NCBI GenBank assembly: GCA_002423105.1
Contig: DIUT01000003.1
Coordinates: 1-56,686, forward strand
Length of the DNA stretch: 56,686 nt
Source of the DNA: Geobacter sp. UBA6151
Lineage (GTDB): Bacteria > Desulfobacterota > Desulfuromonadia > Geobacterales > Pseudopelobacteraceae
Direction of reading: 5' to 3'
The translations under genes were made by a program, and so were the position numbers. Each line of letters starts with the position of its first letter. Positions within the stretch are counted from its first letter, which is position 1. The notes under the pieces were generated by a model, which searched no databases, was not told the origin of the DNA, and saw only the letters and a program-made list of their open reading frames with translations. Below are positions 23,468-30,658 of the stretch, piece by piece.

Positions 23468-24823
23468 ATGAAACCAACCATCCTGATTATCGATGACGAC
23501 ACCTCGCTGCGGCGGGTGCTGGAGTACAACCTGCGCGAAGCGGGCTACGGTGTGGCAGCTGCTGCCAGTGGTGAGGAAGGCTTGCGTCTTTTTACCGAGG
23601 CGGAGCCGTCCCTGGTGATCAGCGACATGAAGATGCCGGGCATGGATGGCATGCAGGTATTGAAAAGCATCAAGGAGCGTTCCCCTGAGACGCCGGTGAT
23701 CATGATTACCGCCTTCGGCTCGGTGGATATGGCGGTGGAGGCGATGAAGGCCGGGGCCTATGACTACATCACCAAGCCGTTCAACCGTGATGAACTGCGC
23801 CTGACCGTGGCCAAGGCGCTGCAGTTCAGCAGTCTTTCCCAAGAGAACCGGCAGCTTAAGTCGCAACTGGCTGATCGGGCTGATTTCGGGGCCATTATCG
23901 GTGGCTCCTCCGCTATGGAAAAGGTGTTCCAGGTGGTGGCCAAGGTGGCCGATACTGAGGCCTCGGTGCTGATCACCGGCGAGTCCGGCACCGGCAAGGA
24001 ACTGGTGGCCCGCTCCATCCACAGCCGCAGCAGCCGCAAAAACGGTCCCTTTGTGGCCATCAACTGCGCCGCCATCCCCCATGATCTGCTGGAAAGCGAG
24101 CTGTTCGGCCATGTGAAAGGGGCCTTTACCGGCGCGGTGCGGGACAAGACCGGCAAATTTGCCCTGGCCGACGGCGGCACCCTTTTTCTGGATGAGGTGG
24201 GGGAACTGCCGCCGTCGCTGCAACCCAAGCTGTTGCGAGCCTTGCAGGAACGGGTGATCGAACCGGTGGGGGGGACAAAGGAGCAGAAGCTGGATGTGCG
24301 GGTGGTTGCTGCCACCAACCTGGATATGGAAAAGGCCATTGCCGACGGCACCTTCCGTGAAGACCTCTACTACCGGCTGGCTGTGATTCCGCTGCACCTG
24401 CCGCCGTTACGCCAGCGGAGGGACGATATCCCGCTGCTGCTGCGCCATTTCTGCGGCAGGCACGGCGCTGAAACGGTGCAGCTTGACAAGGCTGCCCTCG
24501 CTGCGCTGGTCTCCTATCCCTGGCCGGGCAATGTGCGTGAACTGGAAAACCTGGTGGAGCGGCTGCTGATCATGCGCAATGGCGACACCATCACTGCGGA
24601 AGAGCTGCCGGAAAAGGTGCTGCACAACGACCGGCCGGTGTCGGCTGATACGGTGGTCAATCTGCCGCCGGAGGGCTATTCCCTGGAGCAACTGGAGCGG
24701 GAAGTGGTGATGCAGGCGTTGGAGCGCAACAACTGGAACCAGACCGCTGCGGCCCGTTTTTTGCGCATCCCCCGTCATACCTTGATCTACCGGATGGAGA
24801 AGTACGCTATAACCCCGCCGTAG
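23468..24823 (+). CDS. NtrC-family sigma-54-dependent response regulator
   Basis: 451 residues. Receiver domain with phospho-acceptor Asp in VISDMKMPGMDG and the conserved Lys in YITKPF. AAA+ domain with GESGTGKE (Walker A), GAFTGA (sigma-54 contact loop, intact) and GTLFLDEVGEL (Walker B). C-terminal Fis-type helix-turn-helix NQTAAARFLRIPRHTLIYRM. It activates sigma-54 promoters when phosphorylated by the kinase upstream. Candidate targets are the GG-N10-GC promoters at 19214, 25383 and 25697. It is closest in organisation to ZraR/HydG-type metal-stress regulators. A strong terminator lies about 110 bp after the stop. Confidence 0.95.
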   Translation: MKPTILIIDDDTSLRRVLEYNLREAGYGVAAAASGEEGLRLFTEAEPSLVISDMKMPGMDGMQVLKSIKERSPETPVIMITAFGSVDMAVEAMKAGAYDYITKPFNRDELRLTVAKALQFSSLSQENRQLKSQLADRADFGAIIGGSSAMEKVFQVVAKVADTEASVLITGESGTGKELVARSIHSRSSRKNGPFVAINCAAIPHDLLESELFGHVKGAFTGAVRDKTGKFALADGGTLFLDEVGELPPSLQPKLLRALQERVIEPVGGTKEQKLDVRVVAATNLDMEKAIADGTFREDLYYRLAVIPLHLPPLRQRRDDIPLLLRHFCGRHGAETVQLDKAALAALVSYPWPGNVRELENLVERLLIMRNGDTITAEELPEKVLHNDRPVSADTVVNLPPEGYSLEQLEREVVMQALERNNWNQTAAARFLRIPRHTLIYRMEKYAITPP

Positions 24824-24933
24824 TGATAAACCTGGAAAAACTGTCGTCCAGCCTTTATCTGTCTTGAATCTCTGTGGATCATATTCTCTGCTGCTTGCGG
24901 CGGAATAGTTGATTAAAACACCTCGTTGCCCCC

Positions 24934-24983
24934 CAAAAAAAGAAAGCGCCCGGCTTCACAGCCGGACGCTTTCTTTTTTATTT
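24934..24983. terminator. Strong bidirectional terminator between the regulator and a convergent small gene
   Basis: AAAGAAAGCG-C-CCGGC pairs with GCCGG-A-CGCTTTCTTT around a TTCACA loop, with an A-run before and a T-run after. It can end the rightward regulator transcript and the leftward gene at 25015-25326. Confidence 0.9.
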
Positions 24984-25014
24984 CTTGCAGGCTTTCGTGA
25001 AAGCCTCTTGACGT

Positions 25015-25326
25015 TTAGCCTTGGCTGCACTTTGGAATATTATATTTCAATGCAAATACTTCAATTCTATCCTTTAGTGTCTTTAGCTGGGCTTCAAGCT
25101 CATCAATTTTTCGGATGTCAATGCTGTCGTTTGAATATTGCTCACGTATTTGTGCTTCTATTGACTCCACATTGCCTGACAATACCGATGTCTCCTGTTT
25201 GAACTGCTGGATAGACTGCTGATCAGCACATGTTCCGTTGCACGATCCTGCTGCAGATGCCGACATTGCACTCATGGTGAGCACTCCCGCCGCCATTGCA
25301 ATTCCGACGATAATGTTCTTTTTCAT
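25015..25326 (-). CDS. Small secreted helical protein
   Basis: 103 residues from the ATG at 25326 (AAAGGAG upstream). It has a signal peptide MKKNIIVGIAMAAGVL...SASA. The mature part starts with SCNGTCADQQ and is helical, with a heptad-like stretch (IDELEAQLKTLKDRIEVFA) and a final PKCSQG, so three Cys in all. It resembles small periplasmic metal-stress proteins by size and position only; I do not recognise a family. It is transcribed away from the metal-response genes and has a sigma-54-like promoter. Confidence 0.7.
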   Translation of the reverse strand: MKKNIIVGIAMAAGVLTMSAMSASAAGSCNGTCADQQSIQQFKQETSVLSGNVESIEAQIREQYSNDSIDIRKIDELEAQLKTLKDRIEVFALKYNIPKCSQG

Positions 25327-25382
25327 GATTGATTCTCCTTTGATAAAAATTTCTGGTGAGTACCAGTGATAGAAATGGTCTT

Positions 25383-25399
25383 TCAAATTGTGTGCCAAA
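25383..25399 (-). promoter_or_regulatory. Candidate sigma-54 promoter for the small secreted protein
   Basis: Read on the minus strand, TTGGCAC-N5-TTGAA. The -24 part is perfect. The -12 part has GA instead of GC, with the correct 10-base spacing, so it is weaker evidence than the plus-strand site at 25697. It lies 57 bp before the ATG. Confidence 0.4.
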
Positions 25400-25418
25400 T
25401 AGCAGTTGATTACATAAC

Positions 25419-25647
25419 ATGCTGTAATTGATTGAATTAATATTTTGCTATTCTTTTGTATAAAGTTTTTAGTTAGTGAATATGCTGCAACTAGGTGTAG
25501 TTATTGTGGCATATTCAACGTAAAAATAGGTGGTAATAATTGTTGACACAATTGCTTGAAGGGGCGTGGAAAATGTCCTGTTGGGCTTTGTTGCTTTTGG
25601 CTTTGTGGTTGTGGAATAATCCACACAGGCTGTGAGATATGCTGCAA
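25419..25647. promoter_or_regulatory. Repeated ATGCTGCAA / GAATATGC motifs: candidate enhancer sites
   Basis: ATATGCTGCAA occurs at 25480-25490 and 25637-25647, and a variant ATGCTGTAA at 25419-25427. GAATATGC (25478-25485) and GCATATTC (25509-25516) form an inverted pair. TGTGGA-ATAA-TCCACA at 25610-25625 is a further palindrome. All lie in the divergent gap between two sigma-54-like promoters, where enhancer sites for an NtrC-type activator would be expected. Confidence 0.5.
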
Positions 25648-25696
25648 GATTGCTGTCGCCTGAATTTTTAGTTAAGTAATATCAATGTGTTGTATT

Positions 25697-25713
25697 TTGG
25701 CACGACTGGTGCA
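25697..25713 (+). promoter_or_regulatory. Sigma-54 promoter upstream of the His-rich periplasmic protein gene
   Basis: TTGGCACG-ACTG-GTGCA. GG at 25699-25700 and GC at 25711-25712 are separated by exactly 10 bases, as sigma-54 requires; the only departure is G for T in the -12 block. It lies 50 bp before the ATG at 25763. Confidence 0.75.
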
Positions 25714-25762
25714 AGTATTGGTGCCATCTGTAAAAGTAGGCTACAAAAAAGGAGCTGATTGT

Positions 25763-26239
25763 ATGAAAAAGATAGTACTGATGTTTGCGGCGCTGTTGGC
25801 ATTTGCTGTCCCTGTTGCATTTGCAGCCGAACATGCTGGTCATGGCGGAGGCGCTCACGATAAGGGGCATGGAGGCCATCAGGGTGCTGTTGCCCATGAG
25901 GAAGTTGTGGACGGTGTGAAAGCCACCTTCAGAATCATGAGCATGAAAGAGCATATGAAAGCCATGAATATGGATCTGCCGAAAGGGATAAAGGAAACTC
26001 ACCATATTGCTGTCGAGTTCAAGGACATGAAAAGCGGGAAAGCAATAACTGAGGGTGAGGCCACAATCAAGGTGATTGGCCCGGACAAGGTCGAGCAGGT
26101 CAAGGAGTTGATGGGAATGCAGGGTCATTTCGGTGCAGATTTCGAGTTGGCGAAGAAGGGTAAGTACGGCGTGATGTGCAAGTTTGTCTTGAAGGATGGC
26201 AAGATTCGTAGCAGCAAATTCTGGTATGCAATTAACTGA
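25763..26239 (+). CDS. Secreted His/Met-rich periplasmic protein, copy 1
   Basis: 158 residues from the ATG at 25763 (AAAAGGAG upstream). Signal peptide MKKIVLMFAALLAFAVPVAFA, then a His/Gly-rich segment (HAGHGGGAHDKGHGGHQG) likely to bind metal. The rest is a compact beta-rich domain (VDGVKATFRIMSMKEHMKAM, GHFGADFELAKKGKYGVMC). A close paralogue lies after cusA at 34014-34466, so the pair brackets the efflux operon. A periplasmic copper- or silver-binding role is inferred from His/Met content and context. It is probably driven by the sigma-54 promoter 50 bp upstream. Confidence 0.78.
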   Translation: MKKIVLMFAALLAFAVPVAFAAEHAGHGGGAHDKGHGGHQGAVAHEEVVDGVKATFRIMSMKEHMKAMNMDLPKGIKETHHIAVEFKDMKSGKAITEGEATIKVIGPDKVEQVKELMGMQGHFGADFELAKKGKYGVMCKFVLKDGKIRSSKFWYAIN

Positions 26240-26319
26240 CTGGAATTGCAAAAAAAAAATACATGTTACAGACTGCTTGACGGAGAGTGAATCTCCGAAT
26301 CTAACCAGGAGGTGTTGGT

Positions 26320-26589
26320 ATGAAAAGAATGTTATTGGTTGCGATGGCGGTTGGACTGTTCGGGGCTATGCCGGTTATGGCGGCCGAGCACGGCAAAATG
26401 AAGATGGATCACGGCGAAGGAGTGCAGCAGTGTGCAGTGCAGGCTGAGTCAATTCAGGAAAAAATTGCGCGGCTGAAGGCAGAGGTCGCCAAGGGAGAGA
26501 AAAAGTATAGTGCTGCCCAGCTGAAGAAGCTTGAACAGAAGTTGAAAGAGGCCAACAAGCTGCTTGATGCATTGACCACCGGTCCGTAG
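26320..26589 (+). CDS. Small secreted helical protein with Met/His-rich N-terminus
   Basis: 89 residues with an excellent CCAGGAGG ribosome site. Signal peptide MKRMLLVAMAVGLFGAMPVMA, then AEHGKMKMDHGEG (possible Cu/Ag ligands), one Cys, and a long charged helix (EKIARLKAEVAKGEKKYSAA...LKKLEQKLKEANKLLDAL). Probably periplasmic. No family is recognised. It belongs to the metal-response group and is followed by a hairpin terminator. Confidence 0.72.
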   Translation: MKRMLLVAMAVGLFGAMPVMAAEHGKMKMDHGEGVQQCAVQAESIQEKIARLKAEVAKGEKKYSAAQLKKLEQKLKEANKLLDALTTGP

Positions 26590-26601
26590 TGTTGTGGCGT
26601 T

Positions 26602-26630
26602 CCAGGGCAGGTTTTCATGGCCTGCCCTGG
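26602..26630 (+). terminator. Hairpin after the small helical protein gene
   Basis: CCAGGGCAGG and CCTGCCCTGG form a perfect 10-bp stem with a 9-base loop, 12 bp after the stop. Only a weak T-rich stretch (CTCAATTTG) follows, so termination may be partial. Confidence 0.7.
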
Positions 26631-26682
26631 CTCAATTTGTAGCTAGGGGGAACTCGTGACCACGGGGAGAAGGCTGGTTGAA

Positions 26683-27159
26683 ATGAATCGGATTATACAG
26701 GTCAGGATGTTTTCTACAGGGTGGCCGGGTATGCTGGTGGCGGCATGGGTGGTTGTTACCATGTCTTTTGCCGGAGTACTGATTCAGAAGGCGTATGCCC
26801 ACGGCACGGAAAAACACGAAAGCAAGCACAGGCCGGATGCCGGTCTGAAGCATGTTCATAACCTGATGTCCGTATACGAGGATTGTTTTAATCGTATATC
26901 GGATGCTCTGAAAACCGAAAGCAAGGATCAGTTGCTTCGGGAGGGGGAGAGGCTTCTGGCAGCTTCACGGGAGCTCAACAACGCTAATCCTTACAAACAG
27001 GGTAAGCAGGCCAAGGTGTTCAAAAAACATTCGCAAGAATTTGAAAGGGATACGGCAGGTCTTGTTGCGTTCATTACACAGGGCAATATTGAGAAGTCAG
27101 CCATGATGTTCAAACAGGTTGAGCAGAAATGTCTCTCTTGTCATGCCGTATTCAATTGA
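26683..27159 (+). CDS. Class II (cytochrome c'-like) monohaem c-type cytochrome
   Basis: About 158 residues from the ATG at 26683; a GTG at 26656 after GGGGGA is an equally possible start. A signal or anchor segment (GMLVAAWVVVTMSFAGVLI) is followed by a helical domain and a single haem site CLSCH near the C-terminus, the position typical of cytochrome c' four-helix bundles. The motif EHESKH-like start (GTEKHESKH) is His-rich. It is exported to the periplasm. It sits between metal-stress proteins and the Cus genes, and its role there is unknown. Confidence 0.75.
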   Translation: MNRIIQVRMFSTGWPGMLVAAWVVVTMSFAGVLIQKAYAHGTEKHESKHRPDAGLKHVHNLMSVYEDCFNRISDALKTESKDQLLREGERLLAASRELNNANPYKQGKQAKVFKKHSQEFERDTAGLVAFITQGNIEKSAMMFKQVEQKCLSCHAVFN

Positions 27160-27192
27160 ATTTGTGCAAAAATTGATTAATAAGAATTAATT

Positions 27193-27813
27193 ATGCTGAT
27201 ATCGTGGATACATAGAGTGATTACAGCGGCAATGATAGCGCTGCTGACGACAGTTCCGTCGCTTGCGGCGACAGAGTTGTTCTTGCCGGTGGAGGGGGGC
27301 GTGGTCACCTCAAAGGTTGGCCTGCGGCTTGATCCCTTTGGCAGCGGCAGGCTGGTGTATCACCGCGGCATCGACATCGCGGTGCCGGTGGGTACGCCGG
27401 TGCGGGCCGTGCGGCCGGGCAGGGTGGCGGTGGCCGGGAATCACGGCGGATATGGCATTGCCGTGATTCTGGAGCATGACGATGGCAGCCGCACCCTCTA
27501 TGGTCACAACTCCCTGGCACGGGTACAACCGGGTGAAGCGGTGGAGGCCGGGACAATCATCGCCCTTTCCGGCAACAGCGGCAGGTCAACCGGCCCACAT
27601 CTGCACTTTGAAGAACTGACCGGCGACCGCTTTGCTGCGGTTGCCGCCAGGGCTGTCACGGCGGCGGAAGAACCGGTGACGAATGCCGTCAATGATGCAC
27701 GGATGGCCCATGAGCAGAAACTGGAAGCGGCTTTTCAGTCGGTGTTGCGCAGCATTAACCGGTTGCCGGAGCAGACGCCCTCCGGTCTGGGTGGAGAGCA
27801 GGAGTTACCATGA
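27193..27813 (+). CDS. M23 (LytM-type) peptidase in the Cus operon
   Basis: 206 residues with a signal peptide (MIALLTTVPSLAA). The LytM zinc site is complete: HRGIDIAVP (HxxxD), LYGHNS and GPHLHFEEL (HxH). It would cut peptidoglycan cross-links in the periplasm. The stop overlaps the next ATG (outer-membrane factor) by 4 bp, so it is translated with the efflux pump. A plausible role is making room in the cell wall for the envelope-spanning pump; that is inference. Catalytic residues are intact, so it is probably active rather than an EnvC-like activator. Confidence 0.88.
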   Translation: MLISWIHRVITAAMIALLTTVPSLAATELFLPVEGGVVTSKVGLRLDPFGSGRLVYHRGIDIAVPVGTPVRAVRPGRVAVAGNHGGYGIAVILEHDDGSRTLYGHNSLARVQPGEAVEAGTIIALSGNSGRSTGPHLHFEELTGDRFAAVAARAVTAAEEPVTNAVNDARMAHEQKLEAAFQSVLRSINRLPEQTPSGLGGEQELP

Positions 27814-29126
27814 GATATCTGTTTTTGATGAGTAGTCTGGCGATAGCGCTGCTGGTGCAGGTTGTAGCAATACAGGCTGCTGAAATGGCAGTGCAGGACA
27901 ATGGCCTTGCCCGGCTGGTGGCCACGGCCCTGGCCGACAACCCGGAGCTGAAGGCGTCGGATGCCCGCTGGAAGATGTTTGCCAGTCGGGCGAAACAGGC
28001 GGGCAGCCTGGAGGATCCGATGCTGATGCTGAAGGCTCAGAATCTGCTGGCCCGCGATCCGTTCACCTTCAATCGCGATGCCACCACCGCCAAGGTGATC
28101 GGCATCTCCCAGCAGTTGCCGTTCTGGGGCAAGCGGGCCTTGCGGGAAGAGATCGCCACCCTTGAGGCGGAGAGTTACCGCCACAGCATCGAAGAGCGCA
28201 AGCTGGAGCTGGCCCGGATGGTCAAGGAAACCTGGTACCAGCTCTATGCCACGGACAAGTCCCTGGCGATTATCGAGAAGAACCTGAAGATCATGGATGA
28301 TTTCCTGACCATCGCTGAGTCCAAGTATGCGGTGGGGCAGGGGGCGCAGGCCGATATCTACAAGGCCGGGCTGGAAAAATCAAAGATGCTGGATATGCAG
28401 ATATCCCTTAAACAGAAACGGGCAAGTCTGGCAGCAAACCTCAATTACCTGTTGTACCGGCCAGGCAGCACGCAGGTTCCCCCCATTCCCGATTTTCCCC
28501 TGCCTGAGCTCACTCAAACTGTTGATAAGCTGAACGCCCTTGCCCAGGAGAACCGTCCCCAGGTCAAGAGTCTTGTGGCGCAAGCTGGCAAAGGCAATGC
28601 TGCCCGTCGTCTGGCCCACAAGGAGTTCTGGCCTGACGTGAACGTCTCCTTTGAGTATATGTTCCGCGAAACTGTGCAAAACGGTATGGCCAATGATCCC
28701 GGTTACAACATGTTTACCCTGGGTCTGACCTTCAACCTGCCGGTGCAGTGGGGCAGGCGGCAGGCGATGCTGGCCGAGTCGTCATCGGAAACCACCATGG
28801 CCACGGATGAACTGAACAGCCTGAAAAACAGCATCAGCTATGTCATCAACGACAGCCTTGCCCAACTGGAACGGCGCAAGCGGCTTGTGGAGCTGTACAG
28901 AGGGGGAATCATCCCCCAGGCTGAACAGTCCCTGGAATCGGCCCTGATCGGCTACCGGGTGAACAAGGTGGATTTTCTGACCCTGCTGGACGGCCGGGTG
29001 AGTCTGTTCAATTACGAACGGGAGTTGTACGAGTCACAAGCCGAGTACATGATGGCCCTGGCGCGGCTTGAAGCGACGGTAGGGACGGATTTGACGCTTT
29101 CTGTTCCGCAAGAGACGAAAAAATAG
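27810..29126 (+). CDS. cusC: TolC-family outer-membrane efflux protein (CusC-like)
   Basis: 438 residues. Signal peptide, then the long alpha-helical architecture of outer-membrane factors: ARLVATALADNPELKASDARW at the start, GISQQLPFWGKRALREE, and the second repeat with NMFTLGLTFNLPVQWGRRQA and GYRVNKVDFLTLLDGRV. The NPEL and P-W-G-R elements are typical of CusC/CzcC-type members. It forms the outer-membrane duct of the tripartite pump. It overlaps the M23 gene and is followed 10 bp later by cusB. Confidence 0.88.
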   Translation: MRYLFLMSSLAIALLVQVVAIQAAEMAVQDNGLARLVATALADNPELKASDARWKMFASRAKQAGSLEDPMLMLKAQNLLARDPFTFNRDATTAKVIGISQQLPFWGKRALREEIATLEAESYRHSIEERKLELARMVKETWYQLYATDKSLAIIEKNLKIMDDFLTIAESKYAVGQGAQADIYKAGLEKSKMLDMQISLKQKRASLAANLNYLLYRPGSTQVPPIPDFPLPELTQTVDKLNALAQENRPQVKSLVAQAGKGNAARRLAHKEFWPDVNVSFEYMFRETVQNGMANDPGYNMFTLGLTFNLPVQWGRRQAMLAESSSETTMATDELNSLKNSISYVINDSLAQLERRKRLVELYRGGIIPQAEQSLESALIGYRVNKVDFLTLLDGRVSLFNYERELYESQAEYMMALARLEATVGTDLTLSVPQETKK

Positions 29127-29135
29127 AGGTATCCC

Positions 29136-30539
29136 ATGAACCTGAACAAAAAGATCGCTATCCCCCTTTCCATCCTGGCCCTGACCGTGGTGGCTGCAAG
29201 CTGGTTCTACAAGTCCGGCAAGTTTTCCAAGGAGACCAGCCTGCACAAGGCTGACGGCCAGAGCCATCAAGAGCAGACATCGCCGCCGCTCTATACCTGC
29301 CCGATGCATCCCTTCATCATCAAGGACCGACCTGGCACCTGCCCGATCTGCGCCATGGAACTGGTGAAGAAGGTGGCCGGGGCGGCGGACAATGCGACCC
29401 TGACCCCGGAACAACAGCAGGAGATGGCCCGGCTGGGACGGATCGCCCTTTCAACCACCCAGCGGGTGATGGCCAACGTGGCGGTGCAGGAGGCGAAGGT
29501 TCAGCCCCTTTCCAAGGAAATTCAGGCCGTGGGGCTGGTGCAGTATGATCAGTCCCGTCAGGCCAAGGTAACCGCCTGGATCGCCGGACGGATCGACAAG
29601 CTGAATGTCACCACGGTGGGCGCACTGGTCAGCAAGGACAAGCCGGTGGCAGAGCTGTATTCCCCGGATCTGCTGGCCACTCAGCAGGAATATCTTCTGG
29701 CAGTGAGAAGCCGTGACCAGTTGAAAAGTTCACCGATCCCCTCCATTGCTCAGAATGGTGAAGGGCTGGTGGCCTCAGCAAAGCAGCGTCTGATGCTGTA
29801 CGGCGTCAAGGAGTACCAGATTGCCGAGCTGGAAAAAGCGGGGAAACCGACCATCAAGCTGCCGATATACACTCCACAATCCGGTGTGGTGATCGAAAAG
29901 CTGGTTCAGCAGGGACAGTATGTGAATGTGGGGGATGTACTGTTCAATATTGCCGACCTTTCCCGCGTATGGGTGGAGATCGAAGTCTATGAAAGTGAGT
30001 TCCAGAATATCCGTTTGGGCCAGACCGTTGAGATCCGTTCCCAATCTTTTCCGGGGCGCGCGTTCAGTGGCCGGGTAGCTTTCATCTACCCCTTCCTCGA
30101 TCCCAAAACCCGTACCGTCAAGGCGCGGGTGGAGCTGCCCAACCCCGGCATGCAGTTGAAGCCGGATATGTTCGTCAATGCCGTAATCAAGGTGGGCATG
30201 GGATCAACAGTGGTGGTGCCGATAACTGCGGTGATGGATTCGGGCAAGCAGCAGACGGTCTGGGTGGAGGCGCAGCCCGGCGTCTTTGAACCGCGCATGG
30301 TGCAGGTGGGGCAGAGGACTGATGACATGGTACAAATACTCTCAGGTGTCAAAGCCGGTGAAAAGGTGGCGGTGTCCGGGGCCTACCTGATTGATTCCGA
30401 ATCAAAACTGCGGGGCGGTGCTGGTGACGATCACAGTCAGCATACCGGCGGTGCAAAACCTGAGAGCAAGACCCCGACAGCCCCGCAACAACCGGCACCG
30501 GCCAAAAAGCCGCTGAATATGGATGACATGAAAATGTGA
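29136..30539 (+). CDS. cusB: RND efflux periplasmic adaptor (CusB-like) with heavy-metal-binding domain
   Basis: 467 residues. N-terminal membrane anchor (AIPLSILALTVVAASWF). Residues ~50-75 are a heavy-metal-binding domain, YTCPMHPFII...GTCPICAMEL, with the paired CPMHP and CPICxM motifs of Cu/Ag adaptors. The body is a membrane-fusion protein with lipoyl hairpin and beta-barrel (VQYDQSRQAKVTAWIAGRI, GVVIEKLVQQGQYVNVGD). The tail is His/Met-bearing (MDDMKM). It hands Cu(I)/Ag(I) to the RND pump. A 117-bp block of repeats lies between this gene and cusA. Confidence 0.92.
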   Translation: MNLNKKIAIPLSILALTVVAASWFYKSGKFSKETSLHKADGQSHQEQTSPPLYTCPMHPFIIKDRPGTCPICAMELVKKVAGAADNATLTPEQQQEMARLGRIALSTTQRVMANVAVQEAKVQPLSKEIQAVGLVQYDQSRQAKVTAWIAGRIDKLNVTTVGALVSKDKPVAELYSPDLLATQQEYLLAVRSRDQLKSSPIPSIAQNGEGLVASAKQRLMLYGVKEYQIAELEKAGKPTIKLPIYTPQSGVVIEKLVQQGQYVNVGDVLFNIADLSRVWVEIEVYESEFQNIRLGQTVEIRSQSFPGRAFSGRVAFIYPFLDPKTRTVKARVELPNPGMQLKPDMFVNAVIKVGMGSTVVVPITAVMDSGKQQTVWVEAQPGVFEPRMVQVGQRTDDMVQILSGVKAGEKVAVSGAYLIDSESKLRGGAGDDHSQHTGGAKPESKTPTAPQQPAPAKKPLNMDDMKM

Positions 30540-30541
30540 CT

Positions 30542-30658
30542 GTAGGGGCGGCCCCATGTGGCCGCCCACAAAAGGCGGGCACCCACATGGGGGTGCCCCT
30601 ACGGAACCGCCCCAGAAAGGCGGGCACCCACATGAGGGTGCCCCTACGGAACCAACCC
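30542..30658. repeat. Palindromic repeat plus 45-bp tandem duplication between cusB and cusA
   Basis: A 61-bp element has inverted ends of the GTAGGGGC-nn-CCCCATGTGG type (30542 to about 30602), the same family as at 21339. A 45-bp unit starting AAAGGCGGGCACCCACATG is tandemly repeated (30571-30615 and 30616-30658). The second copy abuts the cusA ATG and leaves it only a weak GGA ribosome site. Confidence 0.85.

Noticed and set aside
23308..23529. Intact toxin gene on the minus strand
   Set aside because: Only the C-terminal ~40 residues resemble ParE; the rest is antisense to the start of the response regulator.
26240..26319. Sigma-54 promoter before the 89-residue helical protein (TGGAATTGCA)
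   Set aside because: The GG and GC elements are only 4 bases apart, not 10. The short CGGAGA/TCTCCG hairpin nearby is more likely structural.
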